A stretch of 64,000 nucleotides of DNA from Streptomyces carpinensis (GTDB lineage Bacteria > Actinomycetota > Actinomycetes > Streptomycetales > Streptomycetaceae). Below are positions 43,508 to 52,780 of the stretch, one piece after another; within the stretch, counting starts at the first letter, position 1; the number at the start of each line of letters is the position of its first letter. The position numbers and the translations under genes are program-made. The notes under the pieces were generated by a model. It was not told where the DNA came from and did not search any database. It saw nothing but the letters and a program-made list of their open reading frames with translations. The DNA lies in contig NZ_MUBM01000016.1 in the NCBI RefSeq assembly GCF_002154505.1, positions 1 through 64,000 of the forward strand, given 5' to 3'.

Positions 43508-45628
43508 GTGCGCAGCAGACGGATCACCGCCCTCGTGGGGGCAACCTTGCTCGCGGGAATGGTCGGGTTGATGCCCGCTACCGCCGCCCAAGCCGCGAAG
43601 GCCGATGCGGCCCCGCCGGACCAGTCGGCCTTTCAGAAGGTCACACTCGACGACCGCCCGGGCGAACCCATGGCCCTCGCCGTCCTGCCCGACAGTCGGG
43701 TGCTGCACACCGCGCGCACCGGTGAGGTGCGGATCCACGATCCGAAGAGCGGCGTCAACTTCCTCGCCGCCGACATGAAGAACAGCCCCGCAGGGCTCTA
43801 CCAGCACGACGAGGAGGGCGTGCAGGGCATTGCGATCGACCCGAAGTTCAGCAAGAACCACTGGGTCTACCTCTACTACTCTCCCCGTCTGAACACCCCC
43901 GTGGACGACCCGGCGACCGCGGGCGTCAACGAGGGCGACGCGCCCGAGTACGGCACGCCCGAGGACTTCGCCAAGTACAAGGGCGTCATACGCCTCTCGC
44001 GGTTCAAGCTGGTAGGCCACACTCTCGACTTCGACACCGAGCAGAAGATCCTCGACGTCCCGGTCGACCGCGGCATATGCTGCCACGTCGGTGGCAAGAT
44101 CGATTTCGACCACCAGGGCAACCTCTACCTGTCGACCGGTGACGACTCCAACCCGTTCTCCTCGGACGGGTACAACCCCATCGACGACCGCCCCGGCCGC
44201 AACCCGGCCTACGACGCCCGCCGCTCCGCGGGGAACACCAACGACCTGCGCGGCAAGGTCCTGCGCATCAAGGTGAAGACGCACGGCGGCTACTCGATCC
44301 CGGACGGTAACCTCTTCGAACCGGGCACGCCCAAGACCCGTCCCGAGATCTACGCGATGGGTCTGCGCAATCCGTTCCGTTTCACGGTGGACGAGAAGAC
44401 CGGGGACCTCTACCTCGGTGACTACTCTCCCGACGCCGGGCAGCCGAACCCCGGCCGCGGCCCCCAGGGTCAGGGCCGCTGGATGGTCATCGACCGTCCC
44501 GCCAACTACGGCTGGCCGTTCTGCGTCACCACCGACCAGCCCTACCAGGACTACGACTTCGCCACCAAGAAGTCCAGCGGCGCCTTCGACTGCAGCAAGC
44601 CGGTCAACGATTCGCGCTACAACACCGGTCTGCGCGAGCTGCCGCCGGTGAAGAACCCCCAGATGTGGTACGGCTACGGGGCCTCGGAGAAGTTCCCGGA
44701 GCTCGGCACGGGCGGCATCGGCCCCATGGGCGGCCCGTCCTACGTGTACGACAAGCACAGCACCTCCCCGATCCGCTGGCCGCAGTACTTCGACGGCAAG
44801 CCGCTGTTCATGGAGTGGACCCGCGACCAGGTCAAGGCCCTGAGTCTTGGCAAGAACAACGAGATCGAGAAGATCGAGGACGCGATCCCCTCGATCATCA
44901 CGGACGGTCCGATGGACGCGGAGTTCGGTCCGGACGGCGCGCTGTACGTCCTGGAGTACGGCACGGGGTACTTCGCCGAGCTCCCCGAGGCCCAACTCGC
45001 CCGCATCGACTTCACGCGGGGCAACCGCACTCCCGAGCCGAAGGTCGCCGCGTCCGTGACGAACGGCACCAACCCGCTCACGGTCCAGTTCTCCAGCACG
45101 GGAACGAAGGACGCCGACGGTGACGCCCTCAGCTACGCGTGGGACTTCAACGCCGACGGCACCGTGGACTCCACCGAGGCGAACCCGGCGCACACCTTCA
45201 CCGGCAACGGCGTGTTCGACGCCACGCTGAAGGTGACCGACAGCACCGGCCGCTCGGCCTCGGCTTCGGTGCCCGTGGTGGTCGGCAACAGGGCGCCGGT
45301 CGTCTCCCTCACGACCGACCCGGCTCCGCACGGCGGCACCGCGTTCCACTGGGGGGACACGGTCACCTGGACGGTCAACGTGACGGACGACCAGCCGGTG
45401 GACTGCTCGAAGGTCAGTGTCTCGTTCATCCTCGGCCATGACGCCCACGGACATCCGCTGTCCTCGAGCAGCGGCTGCAGTGGGTCGTTCAAGACCTTCG
45501 TGGACGGCGGCCACGCCGGTGCGAGCAACCTCAAGGCGGTGTTCCACGCCTCCTACACGGACACCCCACCGAGCGGCCTGCCGGCCCTCTCCGGCAGTGC
45601 CGAGGTGGCGCTGACGCCGGCCGACTGA
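43508..45628 (+). CDS. Secreted PQQ-dependent sugar dehydrogenase with PKD domain
   Basis: A 706-residue secreted protein. A signal peptide ends at about residue 30 (ATAAQAA). A glucose/sorbosone-dehydrogenase beta-propeller spans about 40-505: EGVQGIAIDPKF, CCHVGGKIDFDHQGNLYLST, YAMGLRNPFRF, DGPMDAEFGPDGALYVLEYG. A PKD domain covers about 508-590 (DGDALSYAWDFNADG), and a beta-rich C-terminal region ends at 706. Members oxidise sugars outside the cell with PQQ and calcium. GTG 43508 follows AGGAGG. A 13-bp terminator follows at 45643. It is the only intact gene in a decayed region. Confidence 0.92.
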   Translation: MRSRRITALVGATLLAGMVGLMPATAAQAAKADAAPPDQSAFQKVTLDDRPGEPMALAVLPDSRVLHTARTGEVRIHDPKSGVNFLAADMKNSPAGLYQHDEEGVQGIAIDPKFSKNHWVYLYYSPRLNTPVDDPATAGVNEGDAPEYGTPEDFAKYKGVIRLSRFKLVGHTLDFDTEQKILDVPVDRGICCHVGGKIDFDHQGNLYLSTGDDSNPFSSDGYNPIDDRPGRNPAYDARRSAGNTNDLRGKVLRIKVKTHGGYSIPDGNLFEPGTPKTRPEIYAMGLRNPFRFTVDEKTGDLYLGDYSPDAGQPNPGRGPQGQGRWMVIDRPANYGWPFCVTTDQPYQDYDFATKKSSGAFDCSKPVNDSRYNTGLRELPPVKNPQMWYGYGASEKFPELGTGGIGPMGGPSYVYDKHSTSPIRWPQYFDGKPLFMEWTRDQVKALSLGKNNEIEKIEDAIPSIITDGPMDAEFGPDGALYVLEYGTGYFAELPEAQLARIDFTRGNRTPEPKVAASVTNGTNPLTVQFSSTGTKDADGDALSYAWDFNADGTVDSTEANPAHTFTGNGVFDATLKVTDSTGRSASASVPVVVGNRAPVVSLTTDPAPHGGTAFHWGDTVTWTVNVTDDQPVDCSKVSVSFILGHDAHGHPLSSSSGCSGSFKTFVDGGHAGASNLKAVFHASYTDTPPSGLPALSGSAEVALTPAD

Positions 45629-45642
45629 GCGGTAGAAGCCGT

Positions 45643-45681
45643 GGCGGTGGGGCGCAGTCCAACGGGCAGCGCCCCACCGCC
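45643..45681 (+). terminator. Terminator after the sugar dehydrogenase gene
   Basis: Perfect 13-bp stem GGCGGTGGGGCGC / GCGCCCCACCGCC with a 13-base loop, 14 bases after the stop codon. Confidence 0.75.
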
Positions 45682-45936
45682 GCACTAGGTGTGCTGTCCC
45701 GGCGAGGACACCGAGGTTGCGCCACCGCCGGATGCGTCTTTGGCGTTCCTCTTCTCGCTCGCGGGCCACGCGAGCGGTGGTGGTGCGGGCCTTGATGTCA
45801 GCGGCCATCGTTGCGGGCCTCCACGGGGGCGGGAACGAGCTGGGTCGGCACGACGACCGACCGGGATGCGACGGGGCGGCGCCGAGCGCGGCGGATCAGG
45901 AAGGTGATGGCGGCGGCCGCGGTGAGGGCGCCGTCA

Positions 45937-46286
45937 GCTCCAAGGACCCGGATCTGGTGTTGGCGACCACCGAGGCCGGCGTCGCCCGGAGCACCGACGG
46001 CGGCAAGACATTCGGCAAGGGATCCGGCCAGATCCTGGCCTTCCTCTCCTGGCCCAAGACCGACGCTCTGAACGGCGTCGACCTCTCAGGCGGCCTGCAC
46101 CGCAGCGTCGACGGCGGTGCCACATGGCAGAAGACCGGCACGGTCCCGGGCGGCCAACCGGCGGCCCTGACCGCCCTCGACACCGGCCACGTCCTGGCCG
46201 CTACCAAGGACGGCGTGTACGAATCCCGCGACGGCGGCAAGACCTTCGTCAAGCGGCTGTCCATATCCGCAGGCGAAGGTCACTGA
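45937..46286 (+). pseudogene. BNR-repeat (F510_1955-type) hydrolase remnant
   Basis: About 115 residues of the C-terminal part: DPDLVLATTEAGVARSTDGG, LHRSVDGGATWQKTGTVPGG and VYESRDGGKTF, with Asp-box (SxDGGxTW) repeats. The signal peptide and first repeats of this secreted sialidase/photosystem-stability-like family are missing. The frame is open upstream to 45717 but that part is unrelated. Confidence 0.7.
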
Positions 46287-46350
46287 ACCCGACGCCGTCG
46301 CAGGCTTAGTACAGCGAAGCGACCACGGCGAAGCCCTGCCCTGGGGCGGG

Positions 46351-46644
46351 ATGCCAGGGCCAACGCTCGGCGTCACCTTCGCCGTCCGCGACGGCGCGGC
46401 GGCCTCGGGCACAGTCCTGGCCCTGCTGTACCTCTTTCCTCTGCTCAGCCACGTCGTGACCGACCCGTGGCTGCAGCGTCAGCTGGCCCGCATCGGCCCT
46501 ATGCCCGCGGGCCTGGCGATCCAGACGACGACCGAACTCAGCCAGCTGCCTATCGGCCCGTGGACGGGGCTGGGCGTACTGGCGTTGTGGGCAGCCACCG
46601 CACTGCTGCTGGGCGGTGCGGTGCTGCGACAACGGGATGCCTGA
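46351..46644 (+). pseudogene. ABC-2 type permease remnant (C-terminal end)
   Basis: 97 residues with two hydrophobic helices: ASGTVLALLYLFPLLSHVVT and TGLGVLALWAATALLLGGAV, ending LRQRDA as in actinobacterial ABC-2 permeases. The first four helices and the cognate ATPase are missing. Confidence 0.7.
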
Positions 46645-46850
46645 TGAAAGTGTTCAGGTCTTGGAGGCGAGGAGCAGGACCTCCTGGAACCGCCGCCTGT
46701 CGGGGGCGGCTCACGGATCACGGGGCGACCTTGGCCAATCCCAGGTCGCGGCGAGGTCTTCGGGCGACCACCGGTAGGCCGTCACCACTGTAGGGTTCCA
46801 AAAGCCTCGCGACTGCACTGCCCTGGCTTCCATCGACTGTAGGAACTACG

Positions 46851-47005
46851 TCAGGCGACGTTGTGATACCCGTGGATGAGCCCGCCGAGCACGCCGAGCA
46901 CGTCGTCACGCTGGATCCGCTGCGCGGGAAACGGGATGACGCCGGGGTCGTCAGCAGGGGCTCGAAGCTGCAGGGTCGGTGGGGCCGCCCAGAGTTGTAG
47001 CGCTT
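46851..47005 (-). mobile_element. Integrase-core transposase remnant (C-terminal end)
   Basis: The reverse strand reads KRYNSGRPHR and, after a one-base shift, LQLRAPADDPGVIPFPAQRI then RDDVLGVLGGLIHGYHNVA. This is the end of Streptomyces rve-type transposases. It joins directly to the alcohol dehydrogenase remnant. Confidence 0.65.
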
Positions 47006-47039
47006 GATCGGCCACCGGATCGCCCTCGTGACGTACCGG

Positions 47040-47258
47040 GTCTTCGAGGATGTACTCGCGCTACAGGTCATGACGTCGGCCGACGGCACCCGCTCGCAGG
47101 TTCCGCGGCTGCTGCACGAGTACCGAGCGGGCCGCCTCAATCTGGCTGACCTCGTGACCCGGACCTACCGCCTCGAGGACATCGACGAAGCCTATGACGA
47201 CATGCTCGAAGGCCGAGTCATTCGTGGGCTGATCGTGTACGACGAAAGCGACTACTGA
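47040..47258 (+). pseudogene. Zinc alcohol dehydrogenase remnant (C-terminal end)
   Basis: About 60 residues: PRLLHEYRAGRLNLADLVTR and TYRLEDIDEAYDDMLEGRVI, then RGLIV. This is the end of class III/NDMA-type alcohol dehydrogenases, with the catalytic and Rossmann domains lost to the adjoining transposase scar. Confidence 0.7.
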
Positions 47259-47443
47259 GCCGCTGAGCGATGACGACGACAAGGGCGACGGCTTCGGCAC
47301 CATGGGGGAGGCACACCAGGTGCGCGGTCGCCGAATTACCGCCATTATCAGCTTCTTCGGGCTCACTCGCACAAGCCGAGAATGGGTGCGTCGGCCCGCG
47401 GATGAAGTGCGGGCCGACGCTCCGGTTGTCGGGAAGAGGGCTG

Positions 47444-48805
47444 TCAGCTCTCCAGCACCGTTGTGCGGGCCAGTGGCAGGTGTGCGGTCTCTCGGAAGGA
47501 GAAGTGGACGACCAGGCTTGAGACGACGGCCAAGCCCATCAGGTAAAAGCCCGGGGCGAGCGGGGTGCCGGTAAGAGTGACCAGCCCAGTTGCCACGAAC
47601 GGGGCGGTGCCGCCGAAAAGTACGTAGGCGGCGGTGTAGCCCAGCGCGGAACCGCTCGCGCGCAGTTGGCCCGGGAACATCTCGACCATGGCCGGTACGT
47701 TCGACGTGCCGATCACCGCGACGAGTACCGCCAGGACCGCCGTTCCCACCAGCGCTCCTGCCAGGGATGTTCCGATCAGCCAGAAGGCGGGCAAGGTGAT
47801 CACCGCGAAGCCCGCGCACGCCGTGAATAGCATCGGCCGGCGCCCGTAGCGGTCGCTGGCCGCGGCCATCAGCGGGCAGGCGGCGCTGTAGGCGAGCATG
47901 GCTACGCACCCCGTCAGCATGGCCTGCGACTTGCTGTAGCCCACCTCTTCCGACATGTATGCGATCAGGTAGCTGCTCATCAGGTAGTAGCCGACGGCGT
48001 TGGTGATGCTGTATCCGAACAGCGTGAGCACCTGGCGGCGGCATACCCGCCACGCGTCGCGGATCGGCGCATGGCGTACCGCCTCGCGCCGTTCCATGGA
48101 CCGGAAGACCGGGGTGTCTTCGATTCGGCTGCGGAGATACAAGCCGATCAGGCCGAGCGGGCCGGCCAGCAGGAAGGGTATGCGCCAGCCCCAGCTGCGC
48201 AGGGAGGCTTCATCCAAGGAGGTGGTGATGAGCAGGCCAGTGAGGGAGCCTGCCACCGACGCCAGGCCGACGGTGATGGCGACGACGCTGGCAAAGCGGG
48301 CGCGGCGCCCTTCGGGAGCGTACTCCATGATGAACGCTGAGGCGCCGGTGTACTCGCCGCCTGTGGAGAACCCTTGGACGGCCCGCAGCAGGAAGAGCAG
48401 CACGGGCGCGGTGATGCCGATGACCGAGTAGCTGGGCAGCAGCCCGATCAGGAGCGTCGAGCCGCTCATGCACAGCACGCTGAGCGCGAGCATCCGGTTG
48501 CGGCCGATGCGGTCACCGTAGCGGCCGAAGAACACCGCGCCCAGCGGGCGTGCGACGAAGCCGCCCGCGAAGATGGCCCAGGTCGCCAGCAGGGCTGCGG
48601 TGGTGTCGTACTGGGGGAAGAACAGGCTCGCGAGGGTGGCCGACATGACGGCGTAGGCGCCCGAGTCGAACCATTCGACGAAGTTGCCGATCGCGGTGGC
48701 CGCGGCTACCTTTCGGCGGATCGCGGGTGCTTCGGCCGGGGCAGGTTCAGGGACGGTGGTGCCGTCCGCGGTTATGGGCGCGCTGCTGGGGCGGTGGCTC
48801 GTCAT
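47444..48805 (-). CDS. MHS-family (metabolite:H+ symporter) transporter
   Basis: A 453-residue major facilitator protein with 12 predicted helices. The family signatures are seen: GNFVEWFDSGAYAVMSATLA, the RPLGAVFFGRYGDRIGRNRM loop, FSTGGEYTGASAFIMEYAPE and a SDRYGRRPM repeat loop. MHS members import dicarboxylates, aromatic acids, proline or betaine. ATG 48805 overlaps the ligase stop by four bases (ATGA), so it is the third gene of the ech-ligase-transporter operon and likely imports the acid activated by the ligase. Confidence 0.94.
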   Translation of the reverse strand: MTSHRPSSAPITADGTTVPEPAPAEAPAIRRKVAAATAIGNFVEWFDSGAYAVMSATLASLFFPQYDTTAALLATWAIFAGGFVARPLGAVFFGRYGDRIGRNRMLALSVLCMSGSTLLIGLLPSYSVIGITAPVLLFLLRAVQGFSTGGEYTGASAFIMEYAPEGRRARFASVVAITVGLASVAGSLTGLLITTSLDEASLRSWGWRIPFLLAGPLGLIGLYLRSRIEDTPVFRSMERREAVRHAPIRDAWRVCRRQVLTLFGYSITNAVGYYLMSSYLIAYMSEEVGYSKSQAMLTGCVAMLAYSAACPLMAAASDRYGRRPMLFTACAGFAVITLPAFWLIGTSLAGALVGTAVLAVLVAVIGTSNVPAMVEMFPGQLRASGSALGYTAAYVLFGGTAPFVATGLVTLTGTPLAPGFYLMGLAVVSSLVVHFSFRETAHLPLARTTVLES

Positions 48806-50442
48806 CTCGGTCCGTCCTTCCGGCTCGGTGTCCCTGTTACAGGGCGGGGGGCGGGTGTGCTGAGGTCACGGGCGCGGAGGGCGGCGCGCTGGATCTTTCC
48901 GGTGGCCGAGCGGGGTAGTTCGTCGATGAACTCGATCAGTCGCGGATAGGCGAAGCGGGAGTGGGACCTGCGGGTGTGGTCGGAGATTTCGCGGGCCAGT
49001 TCCTGGGAGGGCTGGTGGCCGGGTGCGAGTTCGATCCATGCCTTGACCGCCTGGCCGCGGACTGGGTCGGGGACGCCCACGACACCGGCGTCGGCGACGG
49101 CGGGATGTTCGCGCAGGACGGCCTCCACTTCGTACGGACCGACACGGTACCCGGAGGTCTTGATCACGTCGTCGGTGCGGCCCAGGAACCAGAAGTATCC
49201 GTCCTCGTCGCGCACCGCCTGGTCCTTGGTGTGGTACCAGGTGCCGCCGAACGTCTCGGCGGACGCTTCAGGGCGCTGCCAGTAGCCGAGGGGGAACTGC
49301 GGGTTGGAGCCCGCCCGCAGGCAGATCTCGCCCGGCTCTCCCACCGGGACCTCATGTCCGTCATCGTCCAGGAGTGCGACGTCCCAGCCGGGCAGGGGGC
49401 GGCCCATGGAGCCGGGCTTGACGGGCACGCCTGGGTAGTTCCCGAGCAGCGGATAGGACTCGGTGGAGCCGTAGTAGTCGAGCAGGGTGACACCGAACTG
49501 GTCGCGGAACCAGTCGATGAGATCGGGGGTGAGCGGCTCGTTGGAGCAGCAGACCACTCGCAAGGCCTGCGGGTACCGGGTGCCCGCGTCCGGTATCTCT
49601 TCGCGCATTTTGCGCAGGAATGTGGGGTTGACCAGGGCTGTGGTGACCTGGTTGCGGGCCATGCTGGCCAGCAGGCCGGCCGGGTCGAATCCGCCGGCCG
49701 GGCGGTAGACCAGGTGCACGGCGCCCGCTCTCAGCGGGCCCATCAGCTTGGCCATCGACCAGGCCCAGTCGCCCGCTCCGTAGAACACGTCCCCGGGCCG
49801 TAGGTCGTGGCAGTAGCGGAACTCGTTGTGCCCCAGGAGGGTGCGGTGGGCGTGGACGATGCCCTTGGCCGCGCCGGTGGTACCGGAGGTGTAGAAGATC
49901 AGCGCCGGGTCGTCGGCCGCGGTATCGGCCGTGGTGAACTCGGGTGGGTGGGTCATGATCGCCGGATCGTCCACGTCGACGACGGTGCCGTCGAAGCCGT
50001 TCGCGCGGTGCAGCGCCCCGGACTCTGTGACGAGCACTGTGGCGCCGGAGTCGGCGAGCCGGTAGCGGATCGGCTCGTCGGCCCACAGCAGGGACATCGT
50101 CACCAGGATCGCGCCGGTGCGCAGCACGCCCAGGTAGGTGGCCGGGGTGTCGGGGCGCTGCGGCAGCAGTACCGCCACTCGGTCGCCCTTGCGAACTCCG
50201 AGGGCGTGCAGGTGGGCGGCGATTTGTCGGGAGCGGTCCTGGATCTGCTGCCAGTGGACCTCCTCCCGGTGGCCGGTATGGTCCTCGAAGATCAGTGCCA
50301 GCCGGTCGCCCGGGTGTCGGTCGGCGACGTCGGCGGCCATGTTGTACGTCTTTGGGACGCTCCAGTGATGGCCTTCGACGAGACGCGGGTAGGCGGTCTC
50401 GCCGTCGTGGACGGGATCGGCGGTGGTGACGCCGGTGGACAT
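48802..50442 (-). CDS. Acyl-CoA synthetase (AMP-forming)
   Basis: A 546-residue ANL-superfamily ligase. The P-loop is FYTSGTTGAAKGIVHAH, A5 is DYYGSTESYPLLGNYPG, the hinge region is GRTDDVIKTSGYRVGP and the catalytic Lys is in RSATGKIQR. It resembles medium-chain or aromatic/alicyclic acid:CoA ligases. ATG 50442 has AAGGAG eight bases upstream. It lies between the enoyl-CoA hydratase gene (32-base gap) and the transporter gene (four-base overlap). It forms an acyl-CoA for the hydratase-type enzyme. Exact acid unknown. Confidence 0.94.
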   Translation of the reverse strand: MSTGVTTADPVHDGETAYPRLVEGHHWSVPKTYNMAADVADRHPGDRLALIFEDHTGHREEVHWQQIQDRSRQIAAHLHALGVRKGDRVAVLLPQRPDTPATYLGVLRTGAILVTMSLLWADEPIRYRLADSGATVLVTESGALHRANGFDGTVVDVDDPAIMTHPPEFTTADTAADDPALIFYTSGTTGAAKGIVHAHRTLLGHNEFRYCHDLRPGDVFYGAGDWAWSMAKLMGPLRAGAVHLVYRPAGGFDPAGLLASMARNQVTTALVNPTFLRKMREEIPDAGTRYPQALRVVCCSNEPLTPDLIDWFRDQFGVTLLDYYGSTESYPLLGNYPGVPVKPGSMGRPLPGWDVALLDDDGHEVPVGEPGEICLRAGSNPQFPLGYWQRPEASAETFGGTWYHTKDQAVRDEDGYFWFLGRTDDVIKTSGYRVGPYEVEAVLREHPAVADAGVVGVPDPVRGQAVKAWIELAPGHQPSQELAREISDHTRRSHSRFAYPRLIEFIDELPRSATGKIQRAALRARDLSTPAPRPVTGTPSRKDGPR

Positions 50443-50474
50443 GGCAGCAACTCCTTGAAGAGGTAAGGGCGGAC

Positions 50475-51266
50475 TCAGCGGTGACGGCTGGAGAGGAAGC
50501 GGGCCATCTCGCGCTGCGGCTCTCCGGTGGCGTAGGCGGCCGCGTGCACTTTCTTGGCCGCGTCGATCGCTTCGTCGAGTCCGGCGTCGTCCAGCTCGCG
50601 CAGCCGGCCCTTGGTTAGTGCGAGGGCACCAGGCGGCAGCTGTGCCAGCCGCGCGGCCTCTGCCCGTGCCTCCTCCTTGACCCGGTCTTCGTCCACCAGA
50701 CGGGTCAGCAGCCCGAGTCGCAGCGCCTCCTCGCCGTGGACCAGCCGGCCGGTGAGCGCGAACTCGGTCGTCTTGGCGCGGCCGAGGATGCCGCGCATGG
50801 CCCAGATGCCGGTGATGCTGGGAATGCCGGAGAGCACTTCGGGCTGGCCCATCCGCACCCCCGCGTGTCCGACGCGCAGGTCGGCGAGGAGGGCGAACTG
50901 GAATCCGGAGCCGGCCGCGACACCGTTGACGGCGGCGATTACCGGCTTGTCCAGGCCGCGCACGGCCCGGAACAGCTGTCCGAAGTCGTTGATCCACTCT
51001 TCGGCCGCGGCGTGGTCGTCGGGGTCAATGGCGGCGGTCTCCGCGAGGTCCTGCCCAGCACAGAACGCCCGTCCGGCACCGGTCAGGACGACGGCCCGGC
51101 ATTGGTTGTCATCGCCCGCGGCGTCGAGCGCGGCCACCAACTCCGAGCGCATGGAGGCAGTCCATGCGTTGAGCTTGTCGGGGCGGTTGAGAGTCACTTC
51201 GAGGACATATGCCTCGCTCTCGCCGGCGGTGACGGGGTAGCGAGTGACGGTGATGGATCCGGGCAT
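50475..51266 (-). CDS. Enoyl-CoA hydratase/isomerase family protein
   Basis: A 263-residue crotonase. LNRPDKLNAW opens the fold; the oxyanion-hole elements are RAFCAGQDLAE and AAVNGVAAGSGFQFALLADL; VLSGIPSITGIWAM occupies the catalytic region, where the usual second Glu position appears changed. It could therefore be an isomerase, hydrolase or ring-cleaving crotonase rather than a classical hydratase. ATG 51266 follows AGGAAAGG. First gene of the operon and divergent from the broken LysR gene. Confidence 0.93.
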   Translation of the reverse strand: MPGSITVTRYPVTAGESEAYVLEVTLNRPDKLNAWTASMRSELVAALDAAGDDNQCRAVVLTGAGRAFCAGQDLAETAAIDPDDHAAAEEWINDFGQLFRAVRGLDKPVIAAVNGVAAGSGFQFALLADLRVGHAGVRMGQPEVLSGIPSITGIWAMRGILGRAKTTEFALTGRLVHGEEALRLGLLTRLVDEDRVKEEARAEAARLAQLPPGALALTKGRLRELDDAGLDEAIDAAKKVHAAAYATGEPQREMARFLSSRHR

Positions 51267-51424
51267 GGCGCGGTTCCTTTCCTCGGACGGGGCGGCCGGG
51301 ACGCATAGGGCGGCGTCAGGACCGAGCAGAAGGGCGGGGGAACGTCCTGTGGCGAAACCCCCGTGGGCAGACATGCAAACAGCCACCCATGTGATGGGGC
51401 TAACACCATTCGGGACTGCCGGTG

Positions 51425-51439
51425 ATATCGCAGCGATAT
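51425..51439. promoter_or_regulatory. LysR-type box (T-N11-A) upstream of the LysR gene
   Basis: Perfect palindrome ATATCGC-A-GCGATAT, with T and A 11 bases apart as in LysR boxes. It ends nine bases before the LysR ATG and lies in the divergent promoter of the enoyl-CoA hydratase operon, so it probably served autoregulation and operon control. Confidence 0.6.
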
Positions 51440-51448
51440 GGTGCGCCG

Positions 51449-52378
51449 ATGGAGCTTCGCCACCTGCGTTACTTCGCCGTACTCGCCGAGGAGCTGCACT
51501 TCGGCCGGGCCGCCGAGCGCCTGCACATGGCTCAGCCCCCGCTGTCCCAGCGCATCCGCGACCTGGAACGCGAACTGGGCGTACGACTCTTCGACCGAAC
51601 CCGGCCTCGGATCCAGCTGACCGAGGCAGGCGCGCTGCTGCTGGAACACGTGCGCCCCGTCCTGGCTGGTGTCGACACCGCCCGTTAAGCGATGCGCAGG
51701 CTGCGGCCCGGGGAGGCGGGTGCTTTGCGCGTCGGCGTACCGCCGGACACCAAACCTTCCGTGCTGTGCACGCTCACCGAGAGCTTCTCCCGACGCGTCC
51801 CCGACGTCCTGATCGACCTGCACGAACTGACCACCGACGAGCAGCTGGTACGGCTGCGGGAGGGTGAACTGGATGCGGGGGTGGTCCGCCATCCCGCGGA
51901 CACGGTCGGACTGGACTCCGGCCCACTGGCCCGGCGGGACCTGGGAGTGGTGCTCCATGAGGATCATCCCTGCGCCGAGGGCGACGCACCGGTCCGACTG
52001 CGGGACCTCGACGGGGCATCCCTGGTGATCTTCCCGCGGATGATGGCGCCACGGCTGTACGACCACATGCTGCTGGCATGCCGGGACGGGGGCTTCCTGC
52101 CTGGCGCCATTCGGCACGCCCGCAACCCCGACTTCGTGCACGGGCTGGTGCTCGCGGGCCGAGGCGTGCACCTGAACGAGGCCCCAACCACACCACTCGT
52201 CTCCGGCCTGGTATGGCGCCCCCTCGAAGGCGCGCCCCTGGCCTGGCTGACGTCAGTGGTCTGGGTCCCCACCCGGCACAATGAGGCCATCGCGGCCTTC
52301 ACCGACGCGGTAGGTGAAGGTCTAGTTGAGGCGGGACACCACCTGGCCGATGGAACCGACGGGGACAAGGCGTCCTGA
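51449..52378 (+). pseudogene. LysR-family regulator with an in-frame stop codon
   Basis: A LysR gene of 310 codons. The N-terminal helix-turn-helix is normal (MELRHLRYFAVLAEELHFG, RLHMAQPPLSQRIRDLE). Codon 80 is TAA (51686-51688) where GAA (Glu) is expected in the linker helix; the frame continues perfectly afterwards as RRLRPGEAGALRVGVPPD and a complete substrate-binding domain to 52378. One base change explains it. Unless read through, it leaves an 79-residue DNA-binding stub; the second part has no good start. Its target is probably the divergent hydratase-ligase-transporter operon. Confidence 0.9.
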
Positions 52379-52780
52379 CCGGGAAGCTCGCGGTGCAGGT
52401 GCCAGTCGGGTTCGGCGGCTGGTCGCCGACGTACGGGTCCCACGCCGTGTGGCAGTTGATCCCGGCGGGGCTGCTGGTGATGGTTCCGCGGCGCCAGCCG
52501 TCGCCGACTTACGCGGACAGTTGAGCGGTGGACTGAACCTGAGCTGGGGCGACGAAGCCGATCGCGGCGGCCATTGCGAGTGCGGTGACGACTCCACCTC
52601 GCGTCAGGGGCCGATTCCCTTCTCCTGGGACGCTTCTCGACTCCAACCACCCCTGCGACTAGGCTATTTGTCCCGCCGGGGGCCTGGTACGGGAGCGGTG
52701 GTGCGCCGGGGATCCCGTCGTTTAGGTCAGCAAGACCTCGAGGAGCCGCCGGGAGTGAGGTCAAGTTCCGGACCGGCGGC
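52379..52780. other. Gene-poor region with a possible signal-peptide scrap
   Basis: About 400 bases. On the reverse strand at about 52520-52610 a frame reads GVVTALAMAAAIGFVAPAQV and then stops, like the signal peptide of a lost secreted protein. Nothing else supported. Confidence 0.3.

Noticed and set aside
43466-45808. A 780-codon reverse frame opposite the sugar dehydrogenase gene
   Set aside because: Antisense shadow with repetitive Val/Gly/Arg composition; the forward strand has signal peptide, propeller and PKD motifs.
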